NCBI RefSeq assembly: GCF_014229645.1
Contig: NZ_JAATOD010000001.1
Location: forward strand, 806,001-870,000
Length of the DNA: 64,000 nt
Source of the DNA: Listeria swaminathanii
Lineage (GTDB): Bacteria > Bacillota > Bacilli > Lactobacillales > Listeriaceae
Reading direction: 5' to 3'
In this document: positions 43,288 to 51,273 of the stretch, in pieces
Numbering within the stretch: position 1 is the stretch's first letter
Layout of the letters: every line of letters starts with the position of its first letter
The notes under the pieces: model-generated
The model's input: the letters and a program-made list of their open reading frames with translations, nothing else
Databases searched by the model: none
What the model was told of the DNA's origin: nothing
Program-made: the position numbers and the translations under genes

Positions 43288-43770
43288 ATGATGAAATATC
43301 CGATAATGCTTGATGTTACTGGGAAAAAGGTTGTCATAATTGGAGGCGGGAAAGTGGCGCTTCGGAAAATTGCGGGTTTGCTGGATGCGGGTGCGGATAT
43401 TTTGGTTGTCGGGCTTGCTGTTTTACCAGAGATTAAGGCGCTTGATGTGCAAGTGGCGGAAGAAGCATATCGCGCGGCGCATCTGGAATCGGCATTTATG
43501 ATATTTATTTGCACAGATAATCTGGAAGTAAATCAACTCGTTTTACGCGACCGGGCGCCGGGGCAACTCGTGAATGATACAACCAACCAAGCTAATTCTG
43601 ATTTTTTCAATATGGCAACGGTGACGAAAAACGAGCTGACGATTGGAATCTCAACGGGCGGGGGAAACCCGGGATACGCGAAGAAAGTGAAGCGCGAGGT
43701 TAACAAGTTGGTAGCCAATTTAGAAACAGAAGAAATCGCGAATCGTAATAAAAAAGATAAAACCTGCTAA
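43288..43770 (+). CDS. precorrin-2 dehydrogenase, Met8/CysG N-terminal-like
   Basis: About 160 residues (ATG 43288 or 43291 after GCGGAGG). NAD-binding GGGKVALRKIAGLLDAGADILVV near 20-42; ICTDNLEVNQ and NMATVTKNELTIGISTGGGNPGYAKKV follow, as in the siroheme synthase N-terminal domain. It oxidises precorrin-2 to sirohydrochlorin, the branch that leads to siroheme or cobalamin. There is no methyltransferase domain. Position beside pduS may reflect the cobalamin link, but it ends in its own terminator. Confidence 0.8.
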   Translation: MMKYPIMLDVTGKKVVIIGGGKVALRKIAGLLDAGADILVVGLAVLPEIKALDVQVAEEAYRAAHLESAFMIFICTDNLEVNQLVLRDRAPGQLVNDTTNQANSDFFNMATVTKNELTIGISTGGGNPGYAKKVKREVNKLVANLETEEIANRNKKDKTC

Positions 43771-43787
43771 TTTTAGTAGGTTTTTTA
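43760..43787 (+). terminator. terminator of the Met8-like gene
   Basis: aaacctgctaa / ttagtaggttt stem followed by T6; the left arm overlaps the stop codon. Confidence 0.8.
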
Positions 43788-43840
43788 TTCTATTATATTG
43801 CTCTCTTTTAGGTTGCAAAATTTTACTATAGATTTTGGAA

Positions 43841-43868
43841 TGTAAACGCTCTATCATTGAAGTATACT
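43841..43868 (+). promoter_or_regulatory. pduST promoter with cre-like site
   Basis: TATACT at 43863-43868 with no good -35, as expected for a promoter needing an activator such as PocR. A cre-like element TGTAAACGCTCTAT (43841-43854, 12 of 14 consensus positions) sits in the spacer, where CcpA would block RNA polymerase. Confidence 0.55.
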
Positions 43869-43897
43869 GAAAAACTATTAAGAGGGTGTTGAGCCAA

Positions 43898-45253
43898 ATG
43901 TCCATTTTAGAAAAGATTAAAGATGCTGGCGTTGTTGGTTGTGGGGGAGCGGGCTTTCCGACCCATGCCAAATTTAGCGGCGAAGTGGAATATTTAATTA
44001 TTAACGCAGCGGAATGTGAACCGCTACTAAAAACCGATCATTTTGTTATGAGAAACCATGCAGTAGAAACGATTAAAGCGATTGAAATGGTTAAAAGCCA
44101 AGTAGGTGCAGAATTTGCCGTTATTGCAACAAAACGTTATTACACAGCGGAAATTGCGGCATTACGCGCAGCAATCACGGAACTAGATGCAAGCGTAACA
44201 ATTCATGAGATGGATAATGTATATCCGACGGGTGACGAGCAAGTTATGGTATTTGAAGTAACTGGGCGTGTTGTACCACCAAGCGGAATTCCTCTAATGG
44301 TGGGCTGTATCGTATCGAATGTTTCAACAATGTGGAATGTCTTTCACGCGATTGAAGATGAGGCGCCAGTTGTCCGCAAACAACTGACGGTTACTGGTGC
44401 AGTTGGGGAGCCAAAACTATTAGATGTACCAGTTGGAACGCCATTCGAAGTCTGTTTAGCAGCAGCGGGCGGAACTAATTTAGCAGAGTATTTATTTTTA
44501 GATGGTGGACCAATGATGGGTAAACTAAATGACCAATCAACTATTGCTGAAAAAGTAGTTACAAAAACAACATCAGGCCTAATCGTTACAGAAGATACTG
44601 GCTATTTGCACAAGTTGCATTATCAAACAGTCGAACAAATTTTTAATGAAACAAAATCGGCTTGTATTCAGTGTTCGCTTTGTTCAGATTTGTGCCCAAG
44701 ACAGCAATTAGGACATGACATTCATCCGCATAAAGTCATGCGTCATTTTGCGGTTGCGGAAGATATTTCGGATATTAAACCGGACCCAATTTGGGAAGAA
44801 GCGATGATTTGTTGTGAATGTGGGATTTGTGAAGTAATCGCTTGTCCGATGGGGCTTTCACCGCGCCAAGTAAACATTCACGTGAAAAAAGAACTTTTAA
44901 AACAAGGTGTGCGCTACCAAACGGATAAGAAAGAATTTACACCAGATCCGATGCGCGAATATAAATCAATTGCACCCAAAAACATTTTAATCAAAATGGG
45001 CTTGCAGCAATATGCGGACGTTCATTTAGAAAAAATGCATTATTTAGAAGTGGATGAAGTATTTATTCCGACGAAAATGCATATTGGTGCGCCGTCCATT
45101 CCTGTTGTAAGTGAAGGCGATATCGTGAAAAAAGGGGACTTAATTGCGAAGATTCCTGATACGGCTCTTGGGGCAAATATCCATGCGAGCATTGACGGTC
45201 AAATTATCCGTATAACCGAAGAACAAGTTCATATTAAGAAGGTGATGTCATGA
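43898..45253 (+). CDS. pduS: cobalamin reductase of the Pdu microcompartment
   Basis: 451 residues from ATG 43898 (AGAGGGTG 9 bases upstream; the longer frame adds a weak GTG). RnfC/NuoF-like layout: FMN/NAD fold with GCGGAGFPTHAKF near 15, an SLBB domain in the middle, two 4Fe-4S motifs CIQCSLCSDLCP (near 255) and CECGICEVIACP (near 305), and a final biotinyl-like region. It reduces cob(III)alamin to cob(II)alamin for adenosylation by PduO inside the shell. Overlaps pduT by 4 bases; PduT is its known partner. Confidence 0.93.
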   Translation: MSILEKIKDAGVVGCGGAGFPTHAKFSGEVEYLIINAAECEPLLKTDHFVMRNHAVETIKAIEMVKSQVGAEFAVIATKRYYTAEIAALRAAITELDASVTIHEMDNVYPTGDEQVMVFEVTGRVVPPSGIPLMVGCIVSNVSTMWNVFHAIEDEAPVVRKQLTVTGAVGEPKLLDVPVGTPFEVCLAAAGGTNLAEYLFLDGGPMMGKLNDQSTIAEKVVTKTTSGLIVTEDTGYLHKLHYQTVEQIFNETKSACIQCSLCSDLCPRQQLGHDIHPHKVMRHFAVAEDISDIKPDPIWEEAMICCECGICEVIACPMGLSPRQVNIHVKKELLKQGVRYQTDKKEFTPDPMREYKSIAPKNILIKMGLQQYADVHLEKMHYLEVDEVFIPTKMHIGAPSIPVVSEGDIVKKGDLIAKIPDTALGANIHASIDGQIIRITEEQVHIKKVMS

Positions 45254-45804
45254 AAATGGATACATTAGGATTTCTCGAATTAAATAGTATTTCGAAAGGC
45301 ATCGAAGCGGTCGATACGATGCTAAAAGCGGCCAATTCAGAATTGATTTATGCAAAAGCCAGCTGTCCAGGAAAGTATTATATTTTAATTGCTGGAACAG
45401 TGGATTCAGTGGCACAATCAATTGAAGCTGGTACGAAGATTGGTGCGGCCAATATCGTTGGTAACTTAGTGATTCCACGTGTGTCTGACCAAGTGATTAA
45501 AGCGATTAATAAAACCGAAGTACCGGATGAAATGAACGCGGTTGGAGTTATGGAATATTATTCTTGCTCTGGTTCGATTATTGCTGCAGATGCCGCAGTA
45601 AAAGCAGCCGATGTGCAGTTACTGGATATTCGTTTGGCGACTGGGATTGCTGGTAAATCGTTCGTTGTGTTAACAGGTGATACAGCAGCATGTGAGGCGG
45701 CGGTAGAAGCTGGACTTGCAGCAGCCAAAGAAGAAGCACTTTTAATTAATAAAGTAGTTATTCCAAGACCGCGAAAAGAAGTTTTTGAGAGTTTAATCTA
45801 CTAA
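45250..45804 (+). CDS. pduT: microcompartment shell protein with Fe-S site
   Basis: 184 residues with two tandem BMC domains (about 4-88 and 96-181), forming a pseudohexameric trimer. Cys39 in KASCPGKYY corresponds to the pore Cys that ligates a 4Fe-4S cluster in Salmonella PduT. It likely passes electrons across the shell and binds PduS. Starts within the pduS stop. Confidence 0.93.
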   Translation: MKMDTLGFLELNSISKGIEAVDTMLKAANSELIYAKASCPGKYYILIAGTVDSVAQSIEAGTKIGAANIVGNLVIPRVSDQVIKAINKTEVPDEMNAVGVMEYYSCSGSIIAADAAVKAADVQLLDIRLATGIAGKSFVVLTGDTAACEAAVEAGLAAAKEEALLINKVVIPRPRKEVFESLIY

Positions 45805-45805
45805 A

Positions 45806-45822
45806 AAGATAACAATATATTG
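45806..45822 (+). repeat. 17-base element, copy 1
   Basis: aagataacaatatattg occurs here, just after the pduT stop, and again exactly at 50770-50786 between pocR and pduA. See the paired hairpins. Confidence 0.7.
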
Positions 45823-45838
45823 TCATAGAGTTTTTAGA

Positions 45839-45873
45839 GAAGGCACGCACTGACTGGAGTTGCGTGCCTTTTG
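45839..45873 (+). terminator. hairpin after pduT
   Basis: aaggcacgca / tgcgtgcctt stem followed by a T-rich end, before the pduU promoter. Confidence 0.75.
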
Positions 45874-45879
45874 AACAAT

Positions 45880-45908
45880 CTGACAATATAGTGGCGCCTA
45901 AATATGAT
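45880..45908 (+). promoter_or_regulatory. promoter of the pduUV-cob operon
   Basis: CTGACA and TATGAT with a 17-base spacer, 44 bases before the pduU ATG. Confidence 0.5.
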
Positions 45909-45951
45909 AGGATTATTTTGAGATAGTTTGTCTAGATGAGGAGTGAATAAA

Positions 45952-46302
45952 ATGGGTTTTGATGATAATAAAGAACGTGTAATACAAGAATATGTACCAG
46001 GTAAACAGGTGACGCTTGCGCATTTAATCGCCAATCCGAACCGTGATATTTATACAAAATTAGGATTAGAAGATGGCGCGACGGCGATTGGGATTTTAAC
46101 AATCACACCAAGTGAAGCTTCGATTATTGCAAGTGATATTGCGACAAAATCAGGCGATGTTCAAATTGGTTTTATTGATCGTTTCAGTGGTTCGGTTGTA
46201 CTTACTGGCGATGTTTCTTCGGTTGAATCCGCTTTGCAACAAGTAGTTTTTTCATTAAACGAAATTTTGGACTTCTCGATTCCAAAAATTACTAGGAGCT
46301 GA
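45952..46302 (+). CDS. pduU: microcompartment shell protein, circularly permuted BMC
   Basis: 116 residues from ATG 45952, 8 bases after [29 protein letters not shown] at the N terminus forms the extra beta-barrel-forming strand of PduU/EutS proteins, and the BMC fold is permuted. It is followed by pduV, the partner GTPase-like protein. Confidence 0.93.
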   Translation: MGFDDNKERVIQEYVPGKQVTLAHLIANPNRDIYTKLGLEDGATAIGILTITPSEASIIASDIATKSGDVQIGFIDRFSGSVVLTGDVSSVESALQQVVFSLNEILDFSIPKITRS

Positions 46303-46307
46303 GTCGT

Positions 46308-46739
46308 TTGAAGAAAATGATGGTAATGGGCTCGGTCGGTTGTGGTAAAACAACGCTGTGCCAAAAATTGCATGGTTACGATATTTTATATAAGAAAACA
46401 CAAGCTGTGGAGTACTTTCAAGAGATGATTGATACTCCCGGCGAATTTGTACAACATAGACAACTTTACAGTGCGCTCACAGTGACGGCAGCAGATGCGT
46501 CTGTGATTGCGATTTTACAAAGTGTTTCGGAGAAGAAGCAGACGTTTTCACCAATGTTTGCCAGTATTTTTGCTAAACCGGTTATTGGGATTGTGACAAA
46601 AGTGGATTTAGCAGAATCGGACAAAGACATTGAACGAGCTGAGCGGGAGTTACGCATGGCTGGAGCGAAGAATATTTTTTATATTTCTTCGGTGGATGAA
46701 ACAGGAATTGAAGAACTTCGAGCATATTTGGAAGATTAA
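46308..46739 (+). CDS. pduV: PduV/EutP-like GTPase
   Basis: 143 residues from TTG 46308 with TAGGAGC upstream. P-loop GSVGCGKTT (8-16), DTPGE near 45 and TKVDLA near 103 make a small Ras-like GTPase. PduV binds the PduU shell protein and has been linked to positioning of microcompartments. Five bases after pduU. Confidence 0.92.
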   Translation: MKKMMVMGSVGCGKTTLCQKLHGYDILYKKTQAVEYFQEMIDTPGEFVQHRQLYSALTVTAADASVIAILQSVSEKKQTFSPMFASIFAKPVIGIVTKVDLAESDKDIERAERELRMAGAKNIFYISSVDETGIEELRAYLED

Positions 46740-46763
46740 TTTTAAATAAGTGGAGGTTTTTTT

Positions 46764-47513
46764 ATGCCTCAAGTGAGGGATTTATCTGTAATTGATGTGC
46801 CTGGTGGTTGTATTTTGACGAGCTGTGATATAAGTGCTGGATTCGGCGAGAAAGCGCATGATGGCTTAATGGTTGCTCCGGAAGTGACAGCTCGTTTGAC
46901 TTTAAGAGTGGCTTTGCTTGAAATGATTGCATCAGGGGCTGAAGTGGTATCTGTTAGTGATGTTGTCGGCGCAGAAATGGAGCCGACTGGCAGACGTATC
47001 ATTGCAGGGTTAAAGGACGAACTGGCCAAGGCTGATTTAAGTCACATTGAGTTAAATGGAAGTACAGAAGAAAATATGCCTGTAACACAAACCAGTGTAG
47101 GCGTTCTTGTAACTGGTTTTGCGACTAAAGCTGCACTAAAGTTAGTAAATGTGCATGAAGCTGCGGTCTTATTTGCGTTTGGTAAACCGATTGTCGGCGC
47201 AGAAGTCCTGCAAAAAATGGCGGAATTGCCAGATTATCGTTTGGTGAAAAAGTTAGTTGCAGATAGCGCGGTACTGGAAGTAGTACCTGTTGGCTCAAAA
47301 GGAATGGCTTACGAGGCTCATATTTTAGCGCGACTAAATGACGCCGTTTTTATTGCGAACGATGCTTTTAGTGAAGCGATAATGAATAAAACTGCGGGGC
47401 CAGCATCTGTTATTTTGGCCGCGGTTAAAATGAATGATGTAACAGCATTTGAGCGAGAGTTTCTAGGTGCTAAACGTATTGGGGAGTTGCGCGGGAATGA
47501 GGAATGGACATGA
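46764..47513 (+). CDS. cblS: alpha-ribazole kinase
   Basis: 249 residues. PurM/AIR-synthase-like fold: PGGCILTSCDISAGFGEKAHDG near 13-34, then GAEVVSVSDVVGAEMEPTGRR, and a second alpha/beta half with VLVTGFATKAALKLV and VVPVGSKG. From memory this matches the CblS protein of L. innocua, which phosphorylates salvaged alpha-ribazole to alpha-ribazole 5'-phosphate and replaces the usual CobT route. The location before cobU-cobS-cobC supports that role. AGTGGAGG before the ATG; overlaps cobU. If the recollection is wrong, the safe call is a PurM-like ATP-using enzyme of B12 salvage. Confidence 0.8.
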   Translation: MPQVRDLSVIDVPGGCILTSCDISAGFGEKAHDGLMVAPEVTARLTLRVALLEMIASGAEVVSVSDVVGAEMEPTGRRIIAGLKDELAKADLSHIELNGSTEENMPVTQTSVGVLVTGFATKAALKLVNVHEAAVLFAFGKPIVGAEVLQKMAELPDYRLVKKLVADSAVLEVVPVGSKGMAYEAHILARLNDAVFIANDAFSEAIMNKTAGPASVILAAVKMNDVTAFEREFLGAKRIGELRGNEEWT

Positions 47514-48067
47514 GTGAAATGATGCTTGTAACTGGCGGAGCGAGAAGTGGCAAGAGTAGCTTTGCTGAAACAGAGGCGGCCAAGTATAGTCGTGTTTTAT
47601 ATGTAGCGACTGGGATTGCGTATGAGAATGATACGGAGTTTCAAGCTAGAATCAAAAAACATCAGGCCACTCGTCCAGCGAATTGGGATACCTTCGAGAG
47701 TTTTCAAGGAATTGCAGCATATTTGGATCAACATTCGAACAACTATGATGTGATAATGCTTGATTGCGTGACGATGCTAGTAACTAATTTGTTTTTCACA
47801 TTGCTAGGCGAGCGCGAGTTGACCAATGAGATTGCCGATGAAGTCGAGGCGGGAATTCAGGCCGAGGTTAGCGCGATTTTGGAGGCTGGGAAAGAGTCTC
47901 AAGCCAAACTCATTTTTGTTACGAATGAAATTGGGCTTGGGGTGGTACCTGAAAATAAGCTAACACGCGTTTTTAGAGATATTATCGGCCGGATAAATCA
48001 GCAAATTGCCACGCAAGTAGAAGAAGTTTATTTTGTCGTAAGTGGCATTCCAAAAAGGTGGAAGTAA
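47510..48067 (+). CDS. cobU: adenosylcobinamide kinase / GTP guanylyltransferase
   Basis: 185 residues from the ATG at 47510 inside the cblS stop (ATGA), after [13 protein letters not shown] (9-16) is the P-loop; [25 protein letters not shown] with the His is the guanylylation region; [25 protein letters not shown] is diagnostic. It makes adenosylcobinamide-GDP. Followed directly by cobS. Confidence 0.95.
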   Translation: MSEMMLVTGGARSGKSSFAETEAAKYSRVLYVATGIAYENDTEFQARIKKHQATRPANWDTFESFQGIAAYLDQHSNNYDVIMLDCVTMLVTNLFFTLLGERELTNEIADEVEAGIQAEVSAILEAGKESQAKLIFVTNEIGLGVVPENKLTRVFRDIIGRINQQIATQVEEVYFVVSGIPKRWK

Positions 48068-48068
48068 T

Positions 48069-48815
48069 ATGAAAACATTGATTTTATTGATTCAATTCTT
48101 TACGCGAATTCCGCTGCCTATCCAAATTAATATGGATGAAATCAACTTGAAAAAAGGGAGCGCACTTCTTCCATTTGTTGGGGTAATTATTGGCGCTTGG
48201 AATTGGCTCATTTTTGCTTTAGTGGCACTTGTTATGCCTTTGCCGGTTGCGATTATTGCAGGTCTTTTTGCAGAAATCATCATTACTGGAGGATTCCATG
48301 TCGATGCACTTGCGGATACGGCGGATGGGCTATTTTCTTCGCGGAAAAGAGAGCGGATGTTGGAGATTATGAAAGATAGTCGGGTCGGCGCGAATGGCGT
48401 GATTGCGATTTGTTTTTATTTTCTTTTATATGGCGCTTTGTTCTTGTCGGTTCCTAATGTACAGCAAATTGGCTGGCTATTTTTCGTGTTGCCGATTGTT
48501 GCGAAAGGTGTGACGATGTTACTTTTTGCTAAAATGACGTACGCTGGGTCGAAAGAAGGGCTCGGTTCGATTTTCTTAGGTGTTCCTTGGTGGCCGATTG
48601 TGCTTTCGCAAGGGATTGTGTTAGTTATTTTAGCACTATTTTTCTCGTATATTGGCGTCATTGCTTATGCTGGCGTAGTTTTATTTACGATTATTTACCG
48701 GGCGTTTGTTTATCAGCGGATTGGTGGGATGAACGGGGATACACTAGGTGCTGGTGGGCAAATGGGCCAATTAGTGTGCCTGTTTTGTTTCGTATTACTT
48801 TGGGGGTTGATTTAA
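48069..48815 (+). CDS. cobS: adenosylcobinamide-GDP ribazoletransferase
   Basis: 248 residues from ATG 48069 with AGGTGG 7 bases upstream; a longer frame from 48042 overlaps cobU. FFTRIPLP opening, [12 protein letters not shown] near 77 (the Mg2+ site with H and D residues), [10 protein letters not shown], and multiple membrane spans. It joins GDP-cobinamide with alpha-ribazole (phosphate) to give cobalamin (phosphate). Confidence 0.95.
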   Translation: MKTLILLIQFFTRIPLPIQINMDEINLKKGSALLPFVGVIIGAWNWLIFALVALVMPLPVAIIAGLFAEIIITGGFHVDALADTADGLFSSRKRERMLEIMKDSRVGANGVIAICFYFLLYGALFLSVPNVQQIGWLFFVLPIVAKGVTMLLFAKMTYAGSKEGLGSIFLGVPWWPIVLSQGIVLVILALFFSYIGVIAYAGVVLFTIIYRAFVYQRIGGMNGDTLGAGGQMGQLVCLFCFVLLWGLI

Positions 48816-49391
48816 ATGCAACTTATTTTTGTGCGGCACGGGGAAACGGACTGGAATGTGGCGAAAAAATATTGTGGTCAGTTAGATGTTGCTTTAAATG
48901 AGACTGGTGTTCGGCAAATGGAGCAGCTCCGCGAAAAGCTTGACGATTACTCGGTCGATTTAGTCGTGACGAGTGATCTTACGCGAGTCAAACAGTCGGC
49001 AAACATTTTAAAAAGTGTTAAGCCGATTTGTTTTCCTGCATTTAATGAAATGGATTTCGGTGATTTTGAAGGTTATACATATCAGGAAATCAGTGCGAAG
49101 TTCCCCGAGGCTTGGGATGAATACTGTAACAATTGGCAAACTGCCTCATTTCCAAACGGGGAGAGTTTTCCGATTTTTTATGAGCGAGTGATTGCTACTT
49201 TTGAAACAGAAATGGAAAAATGGCAGCAACTTGATACGGTGTTGCTCGTAGGCCATCTTGGTGTTTTACGTGTCATTGCGCTTTTTCTACAAAAACAAAA
49301 AATAGCACAATATTGGGATGTCGATTTTAAGCAAGGGTGTTATTCGCTCTGGGACAGTGAGTCTCAATGCTTTATTATTTCTAATCAATAG
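48816..49391 (+). CDS. cobC: alpha-ribazole phosphatase, histidine phosphatase family
   Basis: 191 residues. RHGETDWN (7-14) holds the catalytic His; the second His lies in LLVGHLGVLR near 148. It removes the phosphate from alpha-ribazole 5'-phosphate or the cobalamin phosphate product. One base after cobS, ends the operon before the riboswitch. Confidence 0.9.
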   Translation: MQLIFVRHGETDWNVAKKYCGQLDVALNETGVRQMEQLREKLDDYSVDLVVTSDLTRVKQSANILKSVKPICFPAFNEMDFGDFEGYTYQEISAKFPEAWDEYCNNWQTASFPNGESFPIFYERVIATFETEMEKWQQLDTVLLVGHLGVLRVIALFLQKQKIAQYWDVDFKQGCYSLWDSESQCFIISNQ

Positions 49392-49426
49392 TAGATTTTT
49401 GCTGTTTCGGCTGAAAGTGCCTTTTT

Positions 49427-49448
49427 TGTAAGCGCTTTGTGGTAAGAT
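49427..49448 (+). promoter_or_regulatory. cre-like site and promoter of the riboswitch RNA
   Basis: TGTAAGCGCTTTGT (49427-49440) matches the CcpA cre consensus at 13 of 14 positions. An extended -10 TGGTAAGAT (49440-49448) overlaps its end, so catabolite control could act on this RNA. Confidence 0.55.
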
Positions 49449-49454
49449 GTAGGT

Positions 49455-49655
49455 AGTTAAATAGGTCTTATGTTGGTGGAATGTGTTTGCATTTCTGAAA
49501 GAGGAATTCGGTGCGATGCCGAAACTGCCCCCGCAACTGTAAGGTGGACAAGAATTGAGGTAGCCACTGTGCGTTTTTAGCGTATGGGAAGGTTCAATTG
49601 TTGGATGAAGCCAAGTCAGGATACTCGCCAAATAAGCCGGAAGCAACTCTTTTTC
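49455..49655 (+). promoter_or_regulatory. cobalamin (AdoCbl) riboswitch
   Basis: The core GCCCCCGCAACTGTAAGG at about 49527-49544 and the B12 box AAGCCAAGTCAGGATACTCG (about 49609-49628) are intact, with the P5/P6-like CGGTGC...GCCG hairpin between. It faces right, toward the minus-strand pocR gene, not toward a downstream plus-strand coding gene. In L. monocytogenes this riboswitch is known to control an antisense RNA to pocR. B12 binding promotes early termination of that RNA and so allows PocR to be made. Confidence 0.92.
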
Positions 49656-49705
49656 GGGGTCCTAAAAAGCGTATGCGGGTAGTGTAGCTTTTTTTGCTAT
49701 GCATA

Positions 49706-49738
49706 AACTCTCATTCGATGACGGATGAAAGTTTTTTT
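49706..49738 (+). terminator. riboswitch-controlled terminator
   Basis: aaactctcattc pairs with ggatgaaagttt (one mismatch, one G-U), then T7. It lies 50-80 bases after the B12 box. Confidence 0.75.
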
Positions 49739-49752
49739 GTTTTTCAGGCAGC

Positions 49753-49791
49753 AAAAAAGTCATATTCTATAGCTGCTAGAACATGACTTTT
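49753..49791 (-). terminator. pocR terminator
   Basis: aaaagtcatattcta / tagaacatgactttt stem; A6 on the plus strand gives the U run for the minus-strand transcript. Confidence 0.75.
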
Positions 49792-49798
49792 GGGGATC

Positions 49799-50683
49799 TT
49801 ATTTTAAGGTTTCGCGGTAGCCTTTTGGCGTTATATCAAACTCTTTTCGGAATACCTTACAGAAATAGCTTGTCTGTGTGAACCCAAGATTACGAGCGAT
49901 ATTATCAATCGACCAACGCGGATTTTTTAGCATCTCTTTTGCGAGTGACATTTTCTTTTGGTTCACATAATTGATAAAATTGACATTCATTTCTTTCTTG
50001 AAAAGCTTACTGAAATAGTAGGAACTAAGGTATACGTGACTTGCTACTTCATCGAGGGTGATTGGACGGTTGAGGTTTTTCTCGATATACTTGAGTGCTT
50101 TCCGGATTTCTTTATTATCTTCATGATGTGCTATTTTTGTATGATGGAAAGCGATTTTTTGCTTTTGTTCTTCCCGGCTTTTTTCCATTTCGGATTTCAA
50201 GTAATACTGGGAAATAATTGTAAGCATTTCGGCAGAAGAGTTGATTTTTTTGGAGCTGAAAACAGGGACAGAGCGAAACGCGGAAATAAGTTCTTTGTCA
50301 TTTTTCCAATCGGTTTCTTCTGTTTGAATGTTACCAACTTCACTACTTTCTTCGCAAATAACCTGGCCGCTGAGTAAGAATCCACTCAGTTGATTTTCGA
50401 CAACGATGGGGACTGAAAAATCAGTTAATCCGGCGTGACATCGATAAATTAGAGGCTTTCCGGTTTTGGAGGCTTCAAGTCCACCAAACATATCACATTT
50501 TTGACAAAGTGAGCGATATTTGGGATTGGAGCGAATGAGTTGGCAAAAAGGAGTAAAGTTACATAATCTAGAAACTTCGGTACCGTGTATATCTACAACA
50601 ACTGACGCTAAACTGGTTGCGGCTGAGAACTCATCCATGACTTTCTCAATGAGTATTTCGTTGCTTTTGGACTGTAGTAACAT
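49799..50683 (-). CDS. pocR: PocR, AraC-family activator of pdu and cob genes
   Basis: 294 residues. The N-terminal PocR sensor domain (about 10-160) has its conserved Cys positions (TPFCQLIRSNPKYRSLCQKCDMFGG, YRCHAGL), and the C-terminal AraC HTH spans about 193-294 (two HTH motifs, ending FDITPKGYRETL). Proteins of this type sense 1,2-propanediol and activate pdu and cobalamin genes. AAAGGGGA before the ATG. It is divergent from pduA and covered by the riboswitch antisense transcript. Confidence 0.93.
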   Translation of the reverse strand: MLLQSKSNEILIEKVMDEFSAATSLASVVVDIHGTEVSRLCNFTPFCQLIRSNPKYRSLCQKCDMFGGLEASKTGKPLIYRCHAGLTDFSVPIVVENQLSGFLLSGQVICEESSEVGNIQTEETDWKNDKELISAFRSVPVFSSKKINSSAEMLTIISQYYLKSEMEKSREEQKQKIAFHHTKIAHHEDNKEIRKALKYIEKNLNRPITLDEVASHVYLSSYYFSKLFKKEMNVNFINYVNQKKMSLAKEMLKNPRWSIDNIARNLGFTQTSYFCKVFRKEFDITPKGYRETLK

Positions 50684-50728
50684 AGCTATTCCCCTTTCGG
50701 CGAGACTTGGCGTGTTTCTGTCGTTCTT

Positions 50729-50756
50729 AGTATAGCATATTTATAATGCGCTTACA
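50729..50756 (-). promoter_or_regulatory. pocR promoter with cre-like site
   Basis: On the minus strand TATACT (50734-50729) lies 46 bases before the pocR start. A cre-like TGTAAGCGCATTAT (50756-50743, 12 of 14 positions) covers the -35 position. Confidence 0.5.
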
Positions 50757-50769
50757 TTTTCTTGCCATG

Positions 50770-50786
50770 AAGATAACAATATATTG
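50770..50786 (+). repeat. 17-base element, copy 2
   Basis: Exact copy of aagataacaatatattg at 45806-45822, in the pocR-pduA divergent region. Confidence 0.7.
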
Positions 50787-50807
50787 CTAAGACTAATTTC
50801 ATAAGAG

Positions 50808-50841
50808 AAAGCCCAAACCATGCACTGCTGGATGGCTTTTT
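50808..50841 (+). other. hairpin in the pocR-pduA region
   Basis: aaagcc/ggcttt outer stem with cca/tgg inside, followed by TTTTTG. Its loop shares gcactg(a)ctgga with the hairpin at 45839-45873. The 302-base pocR-pduA gap otherwise holds the two promoters, the 17-base element and a 13-base palindrome acacga-t-tcgtgt at 50879-50891. Confidence 0.4.
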
Positions 50842-50907
50842 GTCGTTATTTTTTTTGAAGGCGCAAAATTGTGTTAAAACACGATTCGTGTCTTCTTTTT
50901 TTTCGCT

Positions 50908-50946
50908 TGGAAGCGGCAACTATTTATACGGCAGATTGCCTATACT
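50908..50946 (+). promoter_or_regulatory. main pdu operon promoter
   Basis: TATACT at 50941-50946, 40 bases before the pduA start, with no good -35, as expected for PocR activation. A weak cre-like TGGAAGCGGCAACT (50908-50921, 11 of 14 positions) lies upstream. Confidence 0.45.
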
Positions 50947-50985
50947 GAGAGAGTAAAATACTTATTTTGAGAAGGAGGTACACCC

Positions 50986-51273
50986 ATGCAAGAAGCACTA
51001 GGCTTAGTTGAAACTAAAGGGCTAGTCGGCGCCATTGAAGCCGCTGACGCCATGGTTAAATCAGCTAATGTAACATTAACAGGGTATGAAAAAATCGGAT
51101 CTGGACTTGTTACTGTGATGGTTCGAGGGGATGTTGGTGCGGTTAAAGCAGCAACAGAAGCTGGGGCTGCAGCAGCAAGAAATGTAGGTACCGTGATGAG
51201 TACGCATGTTATTCCTCGTCCGCATACTGATGTGGAAGAAATTTTACCAGTGAGGGTGAAGTCAGATGAGTGA
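50986..51273 (+). CDS. pduA: microcompartment shell hexamer protein
   Basis: 95 residues, one canonical BMC domain ([27 protein letters not shown]...). AAGGAGGTA before the ATG. The pore loop after GYEKIGSGL lets 1,2-propanediol in. Nearly identical to PduJ downstream. Overlaps pduB by 8 bases. Confidence 0.96.
   Translation: MQEALGLVETKGLVGAIEAADAMVKSANVTLTGYEKIGSGLVTVMVRGDVGAVKAATEAGAAAARNVGTVMSTHVIPRPHTDVEEILPVRVKSDE

Larger units (their letters stand above)
49455..50683 (+). ncRNA. AspocR-type antisense RNA (riboswitch read-through transcript)
   Basis: Read-through past the terminator at 49706-49738 would give a plus-strand RNA complementary to all of pocR (49799-50683). The existence of such an RNA in L. 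monocytogenes is established knowledge; here only the layout supports it, and its 3' end cannot be read from sequence. Confidence 0.6.

Noticed and set aside
49287..49646. 119-codon minus-strand frame over the riboswitch
   Set aside because: Spans structured RNA and the end of cobC; no ribosome site; conserved riboswitch explains the sequence.
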